Positions 8,662-16,474 of a stretch of DNA of 64,000 nt are shown here, in pieces. The stretch's first letter is position 1; the number at the start of each line of letters is the position of its first letter. The notes under the pieces were generated by a model, which was given only the letters and a program-made list of their open reading frames with translations, was not told the DNA's origin and ran no database searches. Position numbers and translations under genes: made by a program. Origin of the DNA: an uncultured Muribaculum sp. (GTDB lineage: Bacteria > Bacteroidota > Bacteroidia > Bacteroidales > Muribaculaceae); the NCBI GenBank assembly GCA_910578785.1, contig CAJTSJ010000001.1:124001-188000 (forward strand). The letters are read 5' to 3'.

Positions 8662-9882
8662 CTATCTGGAGGCCACTATCCTGACAATCTCTACGATCAC
8701 CTCCATGGCCTTCTCCATCGAGCGGATGGGCACGAACTCGTAGCGTCCGTGGAAGTTGAGGCCGCCGGCGAAGATGTTGGGACACGGCAGACCCTTGAAC
8801 GAGAGCTGGGCGCCGTCAGTGCCGCCTCGGATGGGAACCACATGGGGCGTCACGTCGACATTGCGCATGGCCTGCTCGGCTATGTCTACAATATACTTTA
8901 CAGGTTCAATCTTCTCGCGCATGTTGTAGTACTGGTCCTTGATCTCAATCTCGGCGCAGTTGGGGAATTCGTTGTTGACCTTGCGGACAAGATGTTCGAG
9001 TTCCTTCTTGCGGCGCTCGAAGCGGTCGCGGTCGTGGTCGCGGATAATGTACGTGATGGAGGTCTTCTCCACACTGCCTTCAATCGACACCAGATGGTAG
9101 AATCCTTCGTAGCCTTCGGTGTGTTCGGGAGTCTCCCACCGGGGAAGCATCGCCATAAACTGGTTGGCTATGCGGATGGAGTTGATGAGTTTATGCTTGG
9201 CATAGCCGGGATGAACGTTACGGCCGGTGAAGGTGATTTTGGCCGAAGCGGCGTTGAAGTTTTCATATTCAAGCTCGCCTATCTCACCGCCGTCCATGGT
9301 GTAGGCCCAGTCGCATCCGAAGCGCTCCACGTCGAACTTATGAGCACCCTGCCCTATCTCCTCGTCGGGATTGAAGGCTATGCGGATTTTGCCGTGCTTG
9401 ATTTCGGGATGCTTCTTGAGGTAGTCTATGGCGGAGATGATTTCGGCTATACCGGCCTTGTCGTCGGCTCCGAGAAGCGTGTTGCCGTCGGTCACGATCA
9501 GGGCCTGACCCTTGTAATGGTCAAGTTCGGGAAATTCGCGGGGCGAAAGGATTATATTCTTCTCCTTGTTCAGGACGATGTCGCCGCCTGGATAATTCTC
9601 AATAATCCTGGGCGATACGTGACGGCCTGACATGTCGGGCGACGTGTCGAGGTGGGCGATGAAGCCTATTGTTGGCACGGGCTTGTCGGTGTTGGCGGGC
9701 AATGTGGCCATCAGATAGCCGTTGTCGTCGAGATAAATGTCTTCGAGACCCAGGTCGGCCAATTCGCCTTCAAGATGCTGGGCAAAAACCATCTGGCCGG
9801 GTGTCGAGGGCCAGAGATTGGTCAGTTCGTCACTCTGAGTGTCAAACTTCACATATTGTAAAAATCTGTCTACTAAGTTCAT
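8662..9882 (-). CDS. pepT: Peptidase T (tripeptide aminopeptidase)
   Basis: Cytoplasmic M20-family zinc peptidase that removes the N-terminal residue from tripeptides. Metal ligands and catalytic residues are in IAHLDTSPD, GADDKAGIAE, NPDEEIGQGAH and the C-terminal HFHGRYEF region; the PIRGGTDGA motif of the dimer/active-site loop is intact. Length of 406 residues matches E. coli PepT. It is the first gene of a two-gene unit with miaA. Confidence 0.95.
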   Translation of the reverse strand: MNLVDRFLQYVKFDTQSDELTNLWPSTPGQMVFAQHLEGELADLGLEDIYLDDNGYLMATLPANTDKPVPTIGFIAHLDTSPDMSGRHVSPRIIENYPGGDIVLNKEKNIILSPREFPELDHYKGQALIVTDGNTLLGADDKAGIAEIISAIDYLKKHPEIKHGKIRIAFNPDEEIGQGAHKFDVERFGCDWAYTMDGGEIGELEYENFNAASAKITFTGRNVHPGYAKHKLINSIRIANQFMAMLPRWETPEHTEGYEGFYHLVSIEGSVEKTSITYIIRDHDRDRFERRKKELEHLVRKVNNEFPNCAEIEIKDQYYNMREKIEPVKYIVDIAEQAMRNVDVTPHVVPIRGGTDGAQLSFKGLPCPNIFAGGLNFHGRYEFVPIRSMEKAMEVIVEIVRIVASR

Positions 9883-10103
9883 TGCAAGTATTGATTTTGC
9901 GGATTAATACATGGTGATGTGTAAAGTTAAAAAATTATTTCCACAAATCATCGAAAACAGCCTAAAAAAATCCATGCCCAACGACATATTAAAAATAATA
10001 ATTCACTTATCCTGGCGATGCAATGTCTTGTCAGGCATAAATCCCTGATGACTTGCAGACAGTGCCGTTACATGACGAGACGGGGTTCAGGCAGGCGGTC
10101 TGA

Positions 10104-12533
10104 TCAGATGAACAGGTTGACGTTGGAGTTCTCGGCCCGGTTCATGTAGGTGGCAACGCCGCCTATGGTCACATTGTCGAGCAACTCCTCCTTAGATATG
10201 CCCATCACATCCATCGACATCTGGCATGCGATGAACTCAACTCCACCGGCCACAGCCATGTCGCGAAGAGTCTCAAGCGACTCTATGTTCTTCCGCTTCA
10301 TGATGAAGCGCATCATCTTCGGTCCGAGGCGGAACATGTTCATCTTCGACAGGGCGAGTCCGCGAGAGTCTTTCGGGAGCATCATGCCGAACATACGTCC
10401 GAATATGTCTTTTCGCGTCTTCGGTTTGCGCTCCTTCTTTATGGCGTTTAGCCCCCAGAAGGTGAAAAAGATGGAAACTTTTTCTCCGGTTGCGGCGGCC
10501 CCGTTGGCCAGCACGAAGGTGGCGAGAGCCTTATCAAGATCATCGCTGAAAAGGATAAATGATTTTGCTTTCCTCGGGGTTGCCAACTCCGCCGCCGGAA
10601 AGCCGTCGCCTTTCTTTATCGATATGGTGTGGATGCCTCGCGATGAATCGTGGGCCAGGAACGTATTGCCCGTCGACCCGCACCAAGCCTGAGCATCACG
10701 TGCGAAACCCGGATCAGTAGCCTCGATGTCGATTATGGCCCCTGCGGGGGCGTTATCCACAGCCTGTTTCAGTTTCATGATAGGTCCGGGGCACGATAAA
10801 CCGCACGCATCGACGCGGATGGCAGACGACCGCGGCTCCCCGGAAGTTCGCGCGGCAGATGACTTGACTGCCGCAGGCTTGCCTACCGGGGCAATGGCCG
10901 TGCGGTAGGTTTTGAGTCCGCCTACGAGGTTGCGCACATCGTCGAATCCGCGCTGACGGAGTATGCAAGAGGCGAGGTAGCCACGCAGGCCTACGCCACA
11001 ATAGAGCACTATCGGCCTGTCGGACGGAATACGGTCAATCATCTGCCTCATTTCGTCAAGCGGTATGTTGACGGCACCCTCCAAAGCTCCTGCGGCAAAC
11101 TCTTCGGGAGTTCGCACATCGACAAGTGCGATTTTCTTCCGGTCCATGTCCCTAAGCTCACGCCAATAGAGTGGCTTCATCTTGCCGCTCAACACATTGC
11201 CCGCCACATATCCGGCCAAAGCGACAGGGTCCTTAGCCGACGAATAAGGAGGCGCATAGGCGTGTTCGGTACGCATAAGCGAAGCAACGTCGCCACCGGC
11301 CTTGATTACCCGGGCGAACTGGTCGATGCGCTTATCGACACCGTCGTAGCCCACAATCTGCGCTCCGAGCAGACGCCCGGACTCAGGAGCAAACACCACC
11401 TTTATCGTCATCGGCGTGGCTCCCGGATAGTAGCCGGCATGGGAGTTGGGATGTATGGTGGCTGTGAGATATGGAATATTCTCCTGGCGCAGACGCTTTG
11501 CCGCCATTCCGGAGGCCGCCACCGTGAGGTCGAATACCTTGGCAATCGATGTCCCGACAGAACCTTCATATCGCTCACAGTCGCCCTTCACCATGTTGTC
11601 GGCCACGATACGGGCCTGACGATTGGCCGGACCGGCAAGATAGTTCATCCAAGGCTTGCCGTCTATCGGGTGAGGAAACTCGACAGCATCGCCCACCGCA
11701 TAAATTCCCGGTTCGGACGTGCGCAGATATTCGTCAACCTTTATTCCTCCCCGGCCGCCTACGGCCAACCCGGCCTTCACGGCGAGGTCGTTGACCGGAC
11801 GCACACCGATGGAGAGAATTACAATATCAGCCATCAGCTTTCCTCCGTCGCCGAGAGCCACCTCAATTCCAGAATCCGTGCTTACGAACGAGGTCACGGC
11901 TGTGCTCAGATAAAGCGACACCCCTTTCTGCAACAGATGCTGATGCACTATGGCCGCCATCGAATAGTCAATTGGCGCCATCACCTGGCCGGACATCTCG
12001 ACTACCGCAACTTCGGCTCCTGCGTCATGGAGATTCTCAGCCATTTCAAGGCCGATAAACCCGCCTCCGACCACTACCGCACGGCGCACTTCATGTTCTG
12101 ACAGGTAAGCCTTCACGGCATCCGTGTCGGCCACGTTGCGCAGAGTGAATATCCCCGGCAGGCCGATTCCGGGCAGGTCGGGGACAAACGGCGACGCGCC
12201 CGGCGATAGGAGCAACCGATCGTAGCTCTCCTCATAGACCGAACCGTCGGCACCCTTCACAACCACACATCCACGCTCAGGATGGATGGCAACAACTTCC
12301 GAATTGACCCTTACGTCGATAGCAAACCGACGACCGAATGCCTCCGGAGTCTGCACAAACAGTTTGTCGCGGTCAGATATAGTACCTCCTATGTAGTAAG
12401 GAAGGCCGCAGTTGGCGTATGATATATAGGCCCCTTTCTCAAAGAGGATTATTTCGTCCTTTTCAGCTATTCTGCGGATTCGGGCGGCGGCTGTCGCTCC
12501 ACCGGCCACCCCACCTATGATGACATGTTTCAT
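10104..12533 (-). CDS. CoA-disulfide reductase-like flavoprotein fused to rhodanese, TusA and DsrE2 domains
   Basis: A four-module cytoplasmic protein of 809 residues. Residues 1 to about 450 are an FAD/NAD(P)H disulfide reductase of the CoA-disulfide reductase/Nox group: dinucleotide motif GGVAGGATAAAR and single redox cysteine Cys42 in SYANCGLPYY. Residues about 455-550 are a rhodanese domain with active-site loop YCGVGLRG. Residues about 575-645 are a TusA/SirA-like persulfide carrier (DACGLSCPGPIMKLK). The rest is a DsrE2-type domain with the conserved CQMSMDVMGI cysteine motif. The order suggests passing sulfane sulfur or reducing equivalents along one chain: persulfide or CoA-disulfide reduction at the flavin site, transfer via rhodanese, TusA and DsrE2. 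It is divergent from an OxyR-type gene, so peroxide or disulfide control is likely (inference). No separate gene for any module is nearby. Confidence 0.9.
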   Translation of the reverse strand: MKHVIIGGVAGGATAAARIRRIAEKDEIILFEKGAYISYANCGLPYYIGGTISDRDKLFVQTPEAFGRRFAIDVRVNSEVVAIHPERGCVVVKGADGSVYEESYDRLLLSPGASPFVPDLPGIGLPGIFTLRNVADTDAVKAYLSEHEVRRAVVVGGGFIGLEMAENLHDAGAEVAVVEMSGQVMAPIDYSMAAIVHQHLLQKGVSLYLSTAVTSFVSTDSGIEVALGDGGKLMADIVILSIGVRPVNDLAVKAGLAVGGRGGIKVDEYLRTSEPGIYAVGDAVEFPHPIDGKPWMNYLAGPANRQARIVADNMVKGDCERYEGSVGTSIAKVFDLTVAASGMAAKRLRQENIPYLTATIHPNSHAGYYPGATPMTIKVVFAPESGRLLGAQIVGYDGVDKRIDQFARVIKAGGDVASLMRTEHAYAPPYSSAKDPVALAGYVAGNVLSGKMKPLYWRELRDMDRKKIALVDVRTPEEFAAGALEGAVNIPLDEMRQMIDRIPSDRPIVLYCGVGLRGYLASCILRQRGFDDVRNLVGGLKTYRTAIAPVGKPAAVKSSAARTSGEPRSSAIRVDACGLSCPGPIMKLKQAVDNAPAGAIIDIEATDPGFARDAQAWCGSTGNTFLAHDSSRGIHTISIKKGDGFPAAELATPRKAKSFILFSDDLDKALATFVLANGAAATGEKVSIFFTFWGLNAIKKERKPKTRKDIFGRMFGMMLPKDSRGLALSKMNMFRLGPKMMRFIMKRKNIESLETLRDMAVAGGVEFIACQMSMDVMGISKEELLDNVTIGGVATYMNRAENSNVNLFI

Positions 12534-12591
12534 ATAATCTGCGTATTAATAATTTATGCAACAAAGTTAATCTCTTAACGATAGACCAACA

Positions 12592-12627
12592 ACAGATTTT
12601 CGCTATCTTTGCATAGACAAAATCTAT
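12592..12627 (+). promoter_or_regulatory. Putative OxyR operator in the divergent promoter region
   Basis: The sequence reads ACAG-N7-CTAT-N6-ATAG-N7-CTAT (quarters at 12592, 12603, 12613 and 12624). The E. coli OxyR consensus is ATAG-N7-CTAT-N7-ATAG-N7-CTAT, so three quarters match exactly, one has a single change and the central spacer is one base short. It overlaps the -7 box of the downstream regulator gene and ends five bases before its ATG, consistent with autoregulation. The reductase gene starts 58 bases away on the other side. Confidence 0.6.
12604..12611 (+). promoter_or_regulatory. -7 box TATCTTTG for the oxyR-like gene
   Basis: Exact TAnnTTTG match 20 bases before the ATG at 12632, inside the OxyR-like operator. 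Confidence 0.5.
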
Positions 12628-12631
12628 CGAT

Positions 12632-13558
12632 ATGACACTTCTGCAACTACAATACATAATAGCAGTCGACCGGTTCCGCAGTTTCGCCAAGGCGGCCGAG
12701 CACTGCGGAGTGGCGCAACCGACTCTGAGCAAGATGATTGCAAAACTGGAAGAGGAACTCGACGTCAGAATATTCGACCGCACCAGCCGCAATGTGGAGC
12801 CGACATCGACGGGAGAAAAAATCGTCATGCAGGCCGTAAAGACGGTTCAGGAAGCGGCAAGGATAGCCGAGATAGCGGCCGATACGCGCAACGGCCTCTC
12901 GGGAGACATGCGCATCGTCGTAGGACCGAGCATCGCGCCTTACCTGCTTCCCGGTTTTATCCGTGTCTACGGTTCAGATTTTCCGGAAGTCGAACTCACA
13001 GTGGAGGAGATGCGCCTCGAGAGTATGTTTGAATCGCTTAAAAAGGGAACGGCCGACATCGCGGTGGCCACGTCCGGACACGGAAGCGAAGAGATATTTG
13101 AGATTCCGCTCTACGAGGAGCCATTCTGGGTCTATCTTTCGAAAGGGTGCCGGCGGCGCCTGCCCGAATTCACTCCGGAGCAACTGAGCCATGAGAGCAT
13201 GTGGGTGATGAAGGAAGCGCAATGTCTGCGCGAAAGCGCTTTCAGCTTCTGCAAGGCGCGTGAGACCGGACGCCGCGTCTATGAAGCCGGCAACATCGAG
13301 ACGCTTGTCAGGGTGGTCGACGAGAACGGAGGTTTTACCATAATCCCCGAGATGCACCTTCCGATGCTCAGCGAGAAGCAACGCGAAAATGTAAGTCCGC
13401 TCTCCGGCGACTGTCTGAGCATGCGCCGCGTATCGCTGTACATCCGCCACGATTATGTGAGAGAAAAGATGCTCAACAGTGTGGTGTCGGCACTGATTAA
13501 GGTGATTCCCCGGCGGATGCTCGACCCGGCCCTACTTCGCGGAACTCTACGGCTCTGA
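12632..13558 (+). CDS. oxyR: OxyR-type LysR-family peroxide sensor
   Basis: 308 residues. The N-terminal winged helix-turn-helix (FAKAAEHCGVAQPTLSKMIAKLEEEL) is followed by a periplasmic-binding-like sensor domain. Two cysteines in CLRESAFSFC, at residues 198 and 207, coincide in position and spacing with the redox pair Cys199/Cys208 of E. coli OxyR, and the flanking ETLVRVVDENGGFTIIPEM matches the OxyR sensor domain. That supports a true peroxide sensor rather than a generic LysR protein. It is transcribed away from the multi-domain CoA-disulfide reductase, its most likely local target. A terminator for dnaK separates it from the next gene. Confidence 0.93.
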   Translation: MTLLQLQYIIAVDRFRSFAKAAEHCGVAQPTLSKMIAKLEEELDVRIFDRTSRNVEPTSTGEKIVMQAVKTVQEAARIAEIAADTRNGLSGDMRIVVGPSIAPYLLPGFIRVYGSDFPEVELTVEEMRLESMFESLKKGTADIAVATSGHGSEEIFEIPLYEEPFWVYLSKGCRRRLPEFTPEQLSHESMWVMKEAQCLRESAFSFCKARETGRRVYEAGNIETLVRVVDENGGFTIIPEMHLPMLSEKQRENVSPLSGDCLSMRRVSLYIRHDYVREKMLNSVVSALIKVIPRRMLDPALLRGTLRL

Positions 13559-13597
13559 TTACTAACATCACCGGACTATGTGATGGAGAACAACAAA

Positions 13598-13629
13598 ATG
13601 GAGTGCGGTCCATCCGGGCCGCACTCCAT
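13598..13629 (-). terminator. Terminator between convergent oxyR and dnaK
   Basis: 11-bp stem (13598-13608 with 13619-13629). On the minus strand it is followed by a short TTTTG run, fitting the dnaK 3' end; it may also serve oxyR. Confidence 0.75.
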
Positions 13630-13662
13630 CTTATGTTGAGTTAAATATCTATCTGTCAGAGA

Positions 13663-15573
13663 TTACTTCACTTCTTCGAAGTCGACGTCGGTCACGTGGT
13701 CGTCGTGGGGAGCCGAACCGCCTGCACCCGGCTGTGCACCTGCGCCCGGCTGCTGTGCGCCGGCCTGTGCCTGCTGAGCGTTGAGGATGTCCTGCTGTAC
13801 CTCGCCGAAGAGCTTCTGAATCTTTTCGATAGCGGGGTCGATAGCGGCGACGTTCTGAGCCTTGTGGGCTTCTTCAAGTTCCTTGATTGCGTCTTCGATA
13901 GCGGCCTTCTTGTCAGCAGGAATAGCGGCGCCGAACTCTTCGAGCTGCTTCTTTGACTGGAATGCCACGGTGTCGGCCTTGTTAAGGGTGTCGACACGCT
14001 GCTTTTCAGCCTCGTCGGCCGCCGCGTTGGCTGCCGCTTCGTCCTTCATACGCTTGATTTCAGCGTCGGTAAGACCTGATGAAGCCTCGATACGGATGCT
14101 CTGTTCCTTGCCTGTAGCCTTATCCTTGGCCGATACGTTAAGGATACCGTTGGCATCGATTTCGAAAGTAACTTCAATCTGAGGTATGCCACGGGGAGCG
14201 GGTGCGATTCCGTCGAGGTGGAATTTGCCAAGAGTCTTGTCGTCCTTGGCCATCGGACGCTCGCCCTGAAGAACGTGAATCTCTACAGAGGGCTGGTTGT
14301 CGACTGCGGTAGAGAATGTCTCGCTCTTACGGGTAGGAATGGTGGTGTTGGCTTCGATAAGCTTTGTCATCACTCCGCCGAGGGTCTCGATACCTACCGA
14401 CAGAGGCACTACGTCAAGCAGAAGCACATCCTTAACATCGCCTGAGAGCACACCGCCCTGGATAGCGGCGCCTACGGCTACAACTTCGTCGGGGTTGACG
14501 CCCTTTGAAGGAGCCTTGCCGAAGAACGTCTTGACGATTTCCTGAATGGCGGGGATACGGGTCGAACCGCCGACGAGGATAACTTCGTCAATGTCGGAAG
14601 CCTTAAGTCCGGCATCGGAAAGAGCCTGCTCGCAAGGCTTGATAGTAGCCTGAATCAGCTTGTCGGCAAGCTGTTCGAATGTGGCACGGGTGAGGGTCTT
14701 AACCAAGTGGCGCGGAACACCGTCGACCGGCATGATGTACGGAAGGTTGATTTCAGTGGTAGTCGAGCTCGACAATTCTATCTTAGCCTTTTCGGCTGCT
14801 TCCTTAAGACGCTGGAGAGCCATGGAATCCTTGCGGAGGTCTACGCCGTACTCCTTCTGGAAGTCGTCGGCAAGCCAGTCGATAATCACATGGTCGAAGT
14901 CGTCACCGCCAAGGTGGGTATCACCGTTTGTCGACTTAACTTCAAACACGCCGTCGCCAAGTTCGAGGATAGAGATATCGAATGTACCGCCACCGAGGTC
15001 GAACACTGCGATCTTCTGGTCCTTGTTGCTCTTGTCAAGACCATAGGCAAGCGCGGCCGCGGTAGGTTCGTTTACAATACGGCGCACCTTGAGGCCTGCG
15101 ATTTCGCCGGCTTCCTTGGTGGCCTGACGCTGAGAGTCATTGAAGTAGGCAGGAACTGTGATGACAGCTTCGTCGACAGTCTGTCCGAGATAATCCTCGG
15201 CAGTCTTCTTCATCTTCTGAAGTATCATCGCTGAAATTTCCTGCGGAGTATATTCACGTCCGTCGACAAGCACGCAGGCAGAGCCGTTGGCCGACTTGCT
15301 CACTTCGTAAGGCACGCGCTTAACTTCGTCGGCGACTTCATTATAGCTTTCGCCCATGAAACGCTTGATTGAATAGATGGTGCCTTCCGGATTGGTGATG
15401 GCCTGACGCTTGGCGGGGTCGCCCACTTTACGCTCGCCACCGGCGATGAACGCTACTATAGAAGGAGTGGTGTTACGTCCTTCACTATTAGGAATAACGA
15501 CGGGGTCGTTACCCTCGAGTACTGCTACACATGAGTTGGTAGTTCCTAAGTCAATACCAATAATCTTTCCCAT
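13663..15573 (-). CDS. dnaK: Chaperone DnaK (Hsp70)
   Basis: Full-length 636-residue Hsp70. The nucleotide-binding domain starts GKIIGIDLGTTNSC and includes the DLGGGTFDISIL phosphate loop and the VGGSTRIP motif; the substrate domain and a Gly/Ala/Gln-rich C-terminal tail ending DVDFEEVK (the EEVK-type end) follow. It folds and protects cytoplasmic proteins. No grpE or dnaJ gene is adjacent, the usual arrangement in Bacteroidales. It is divergent from the propionate-pathway operon, with about 375 bases between them that contain an inverted repeat but no CIRCE element. Confidence 0.98.
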   Translation of the reverse strand: MGKIIGIDLGTTNSCVAVLEGNDPVVIPNSEGRNTTPSIVAFIAGGERKVGDPAKRQAITNPEGTIYSIKRFMGESYNEVADEVKRVPYEVSKSANGSACVLVDGREYTPQEISAMILQKMKKTAEDYLGQTVDEAVITVPAYFNDSQRQATKEAGEIAGLKVRRIVNEPTAAALAYGLDKSNKDQKIAVFDLGGGTFDISILELGDGVFEVKSTNGDTHLGGDDFDHVIIDWLADDFQKEYGVDLRKDSMALQRLKEAAEKAKIELSSSTTTEINLPYIMPVDGVPRHLVKTLTRATFEQLADKLIQATIKPCEQALSDAGLKASDIDEVILVGGSTRIPAIQEIVKTFFGKAPSKGVNPDEVVAVGAAIQGGVLSGDVKDVLLLDVVPLSVGIETLGGVMTKLIEANTTIPTRKSETFSTAVDNQPSVEIHVLQGERPMAKDDKTLGKFHLDGIAPAPRGIPQIEVTFEIDANGILNVSAKDKATGKEQSIRIEASSGLTDAEIKRMKDEAAANAAADEAEKQRVDTLNKADTVAFQSKKQLEEFGAAIPADKKAAIEDAIKELEEAHKAQNVAAIDPAIEKIQKLFGEVQQDILNAQQAQAGAQQPGAGAQPGAGGSAPHDDHVTDVDFEEVK

Positions 15574-15678
15574 AATTGAATATGTTTTTTATGTTCGTTT
15601 TAATTTTTAATTTCGGTTATTTACACATCTGCCGGCCGGAACCCACGGGCTTCCGACACTCAGTAAAGAAACAAATCG

Positions 15679-15699
15679 CATGCCAAAAAGGTTGGCATG
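15679..15699. promoter_or_regulatory. Inverted repeat upstream of dnaK, possible operator
   Basis: CATGCCAA and TTGGCATG separated by 5 bases. It is unlike the HrcA-binding CIRCE (TTAGCACTC-N9-GAGTGCTAA). Role in heat-shock control is only a guess. Confidence 0.35.
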
Positions 15700-15845
15700 A
15701 ATGATAAAATAATAATTGACAATTATTTAAACTGCATTTTGTATACTGACACAAATGCTGACACAATTTCACTTTTCTGCCAAAAAATCAGCCGCCGGCT
15801 CTTATAAATATATTTAAATTAGCTTTATTGTTCCAACTTATTTAT

Positions 15846-15853
15846 TAATTTTG
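15846..15853 (+). promoter_or_regulatory. -7 box TAATTTTG for the propionate operon
   Basis: Exact TAnnTTTG match, about 95 bases before the mce ATG; a TTTA about 18 bases upstream may serve as the -33 element. Confidence 0.5.
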
Positions 15854-15948
15854 CAAGAAATTAAGGATTTTAGGCCGAGTCGCACGGACCGGTGTAAAGT
15901 CCCAAAGAGACAACATTAATTGTAACACCATATTAAAATCAATTCAAA

Positions 15949-16368
15949 ATGAACATTTCTCACATTGAACACGTGGGTATCGCAGTTCCAAGCCTGGAAG
16001 AAGCCATCCCATTCTACGAGAACATCCTCGGCCTTAAATGCTTCGCCATCGAAGAAGTAGCAGACCAGAAAGTACGCACCGCATTCTTCAAAGTCGGCCA
16101 GACCAAGATTGAACTTCTCGAAGGCACCAGCGAAGACAGCGCCATCTCCAAATTCATCGCCAACAACGGCGGCCGCGGAGGCATCCAGCACATCGCATTC
16201 GCCATCGAAGACGGCGTGGCCAACGCTCTTGCCGAAGTTGAAGGCAAAGGCTGCCGCCTGATCGACAAGGCTCCGCGCAAGGGCGCCGAAGGACTGAACA
16301 TCGCATTCCTGCACCCGAAGTCGACCTGCGGAACCCTCATCGAACTTTGCGAAGACCCCAACAAGTAA
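15949..16368 (+). CDS. mce: Methylmalonyl-CoA epimerase
   Basis: Interconverts (R)- and (S)-methylmalonyl-CoA, the step between the B12-dependent mutase and the decarboxylase in succinate-to-propionate fermentation. A 139-residue vicinal-oxygen-chelate fold with metal ligands visible at His8 (IEHVGIAV), the His of GIQHIAFA and the Glu of TLIELCE. It is the first gene of a five-gene operon with the decarboxylase subunits, spaced 106 bases from the next gene. Confidence 0.95.
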   Translation: MNISHIEHVGIAVPSLEEAIPFYENILGLKCFAIEEVADQKVRTAFFKVGQTKIELLEGTSEDSAISKFIANNGGRGGIQHIAFAIEDGVANALAEVEGKGCRLIDKAPRKGAEGLNIAFLHPKSTCGTLIELCEDPNK

Positions 16369-16474
16369 GAATCCACAACTACCGGCACACCGCCGCCACA
16401 CAGAAAGCCGGCAGACCGGCCCGGTCAAGCGGTGCGCCGATATTTAATAACATTCCTAAGAGAGAAACAAAGAA

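Larger units (their letters stand above)
15574..15948. other. Divergent intergenic region dnaK / mce
   Basis: No gene seen. It holds an 8-bp inverted repeat (CATGCCAA, 5-base spacer) at 15679-15699, about 105 bases upstream of dnaK. A direct repeat CTGACACAA lies at 15746 and 15758 (12-base period), and the rightward -7 box is at 15846. The rightward transcript would have a leader of roughly 95 bases in which I recognise no known riboswitch. Confidence 0.6.

Noticed and set aside
8563..9630. A 355-codon plus-strand frame opposite pepT
   Set aside because: Antisense to a complete peptidase T with all metal ligands; the predicted protein is Val/Gly/Ala-rich noise.
15854..15948. Cobalamin or other metabolite riboswitch before the methylmalonyl-CoA epimerase gene
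   Set aside because: The leader is only about 95 bases and lacks the B12-box GCCACTG or any other aptamer core I recognise.
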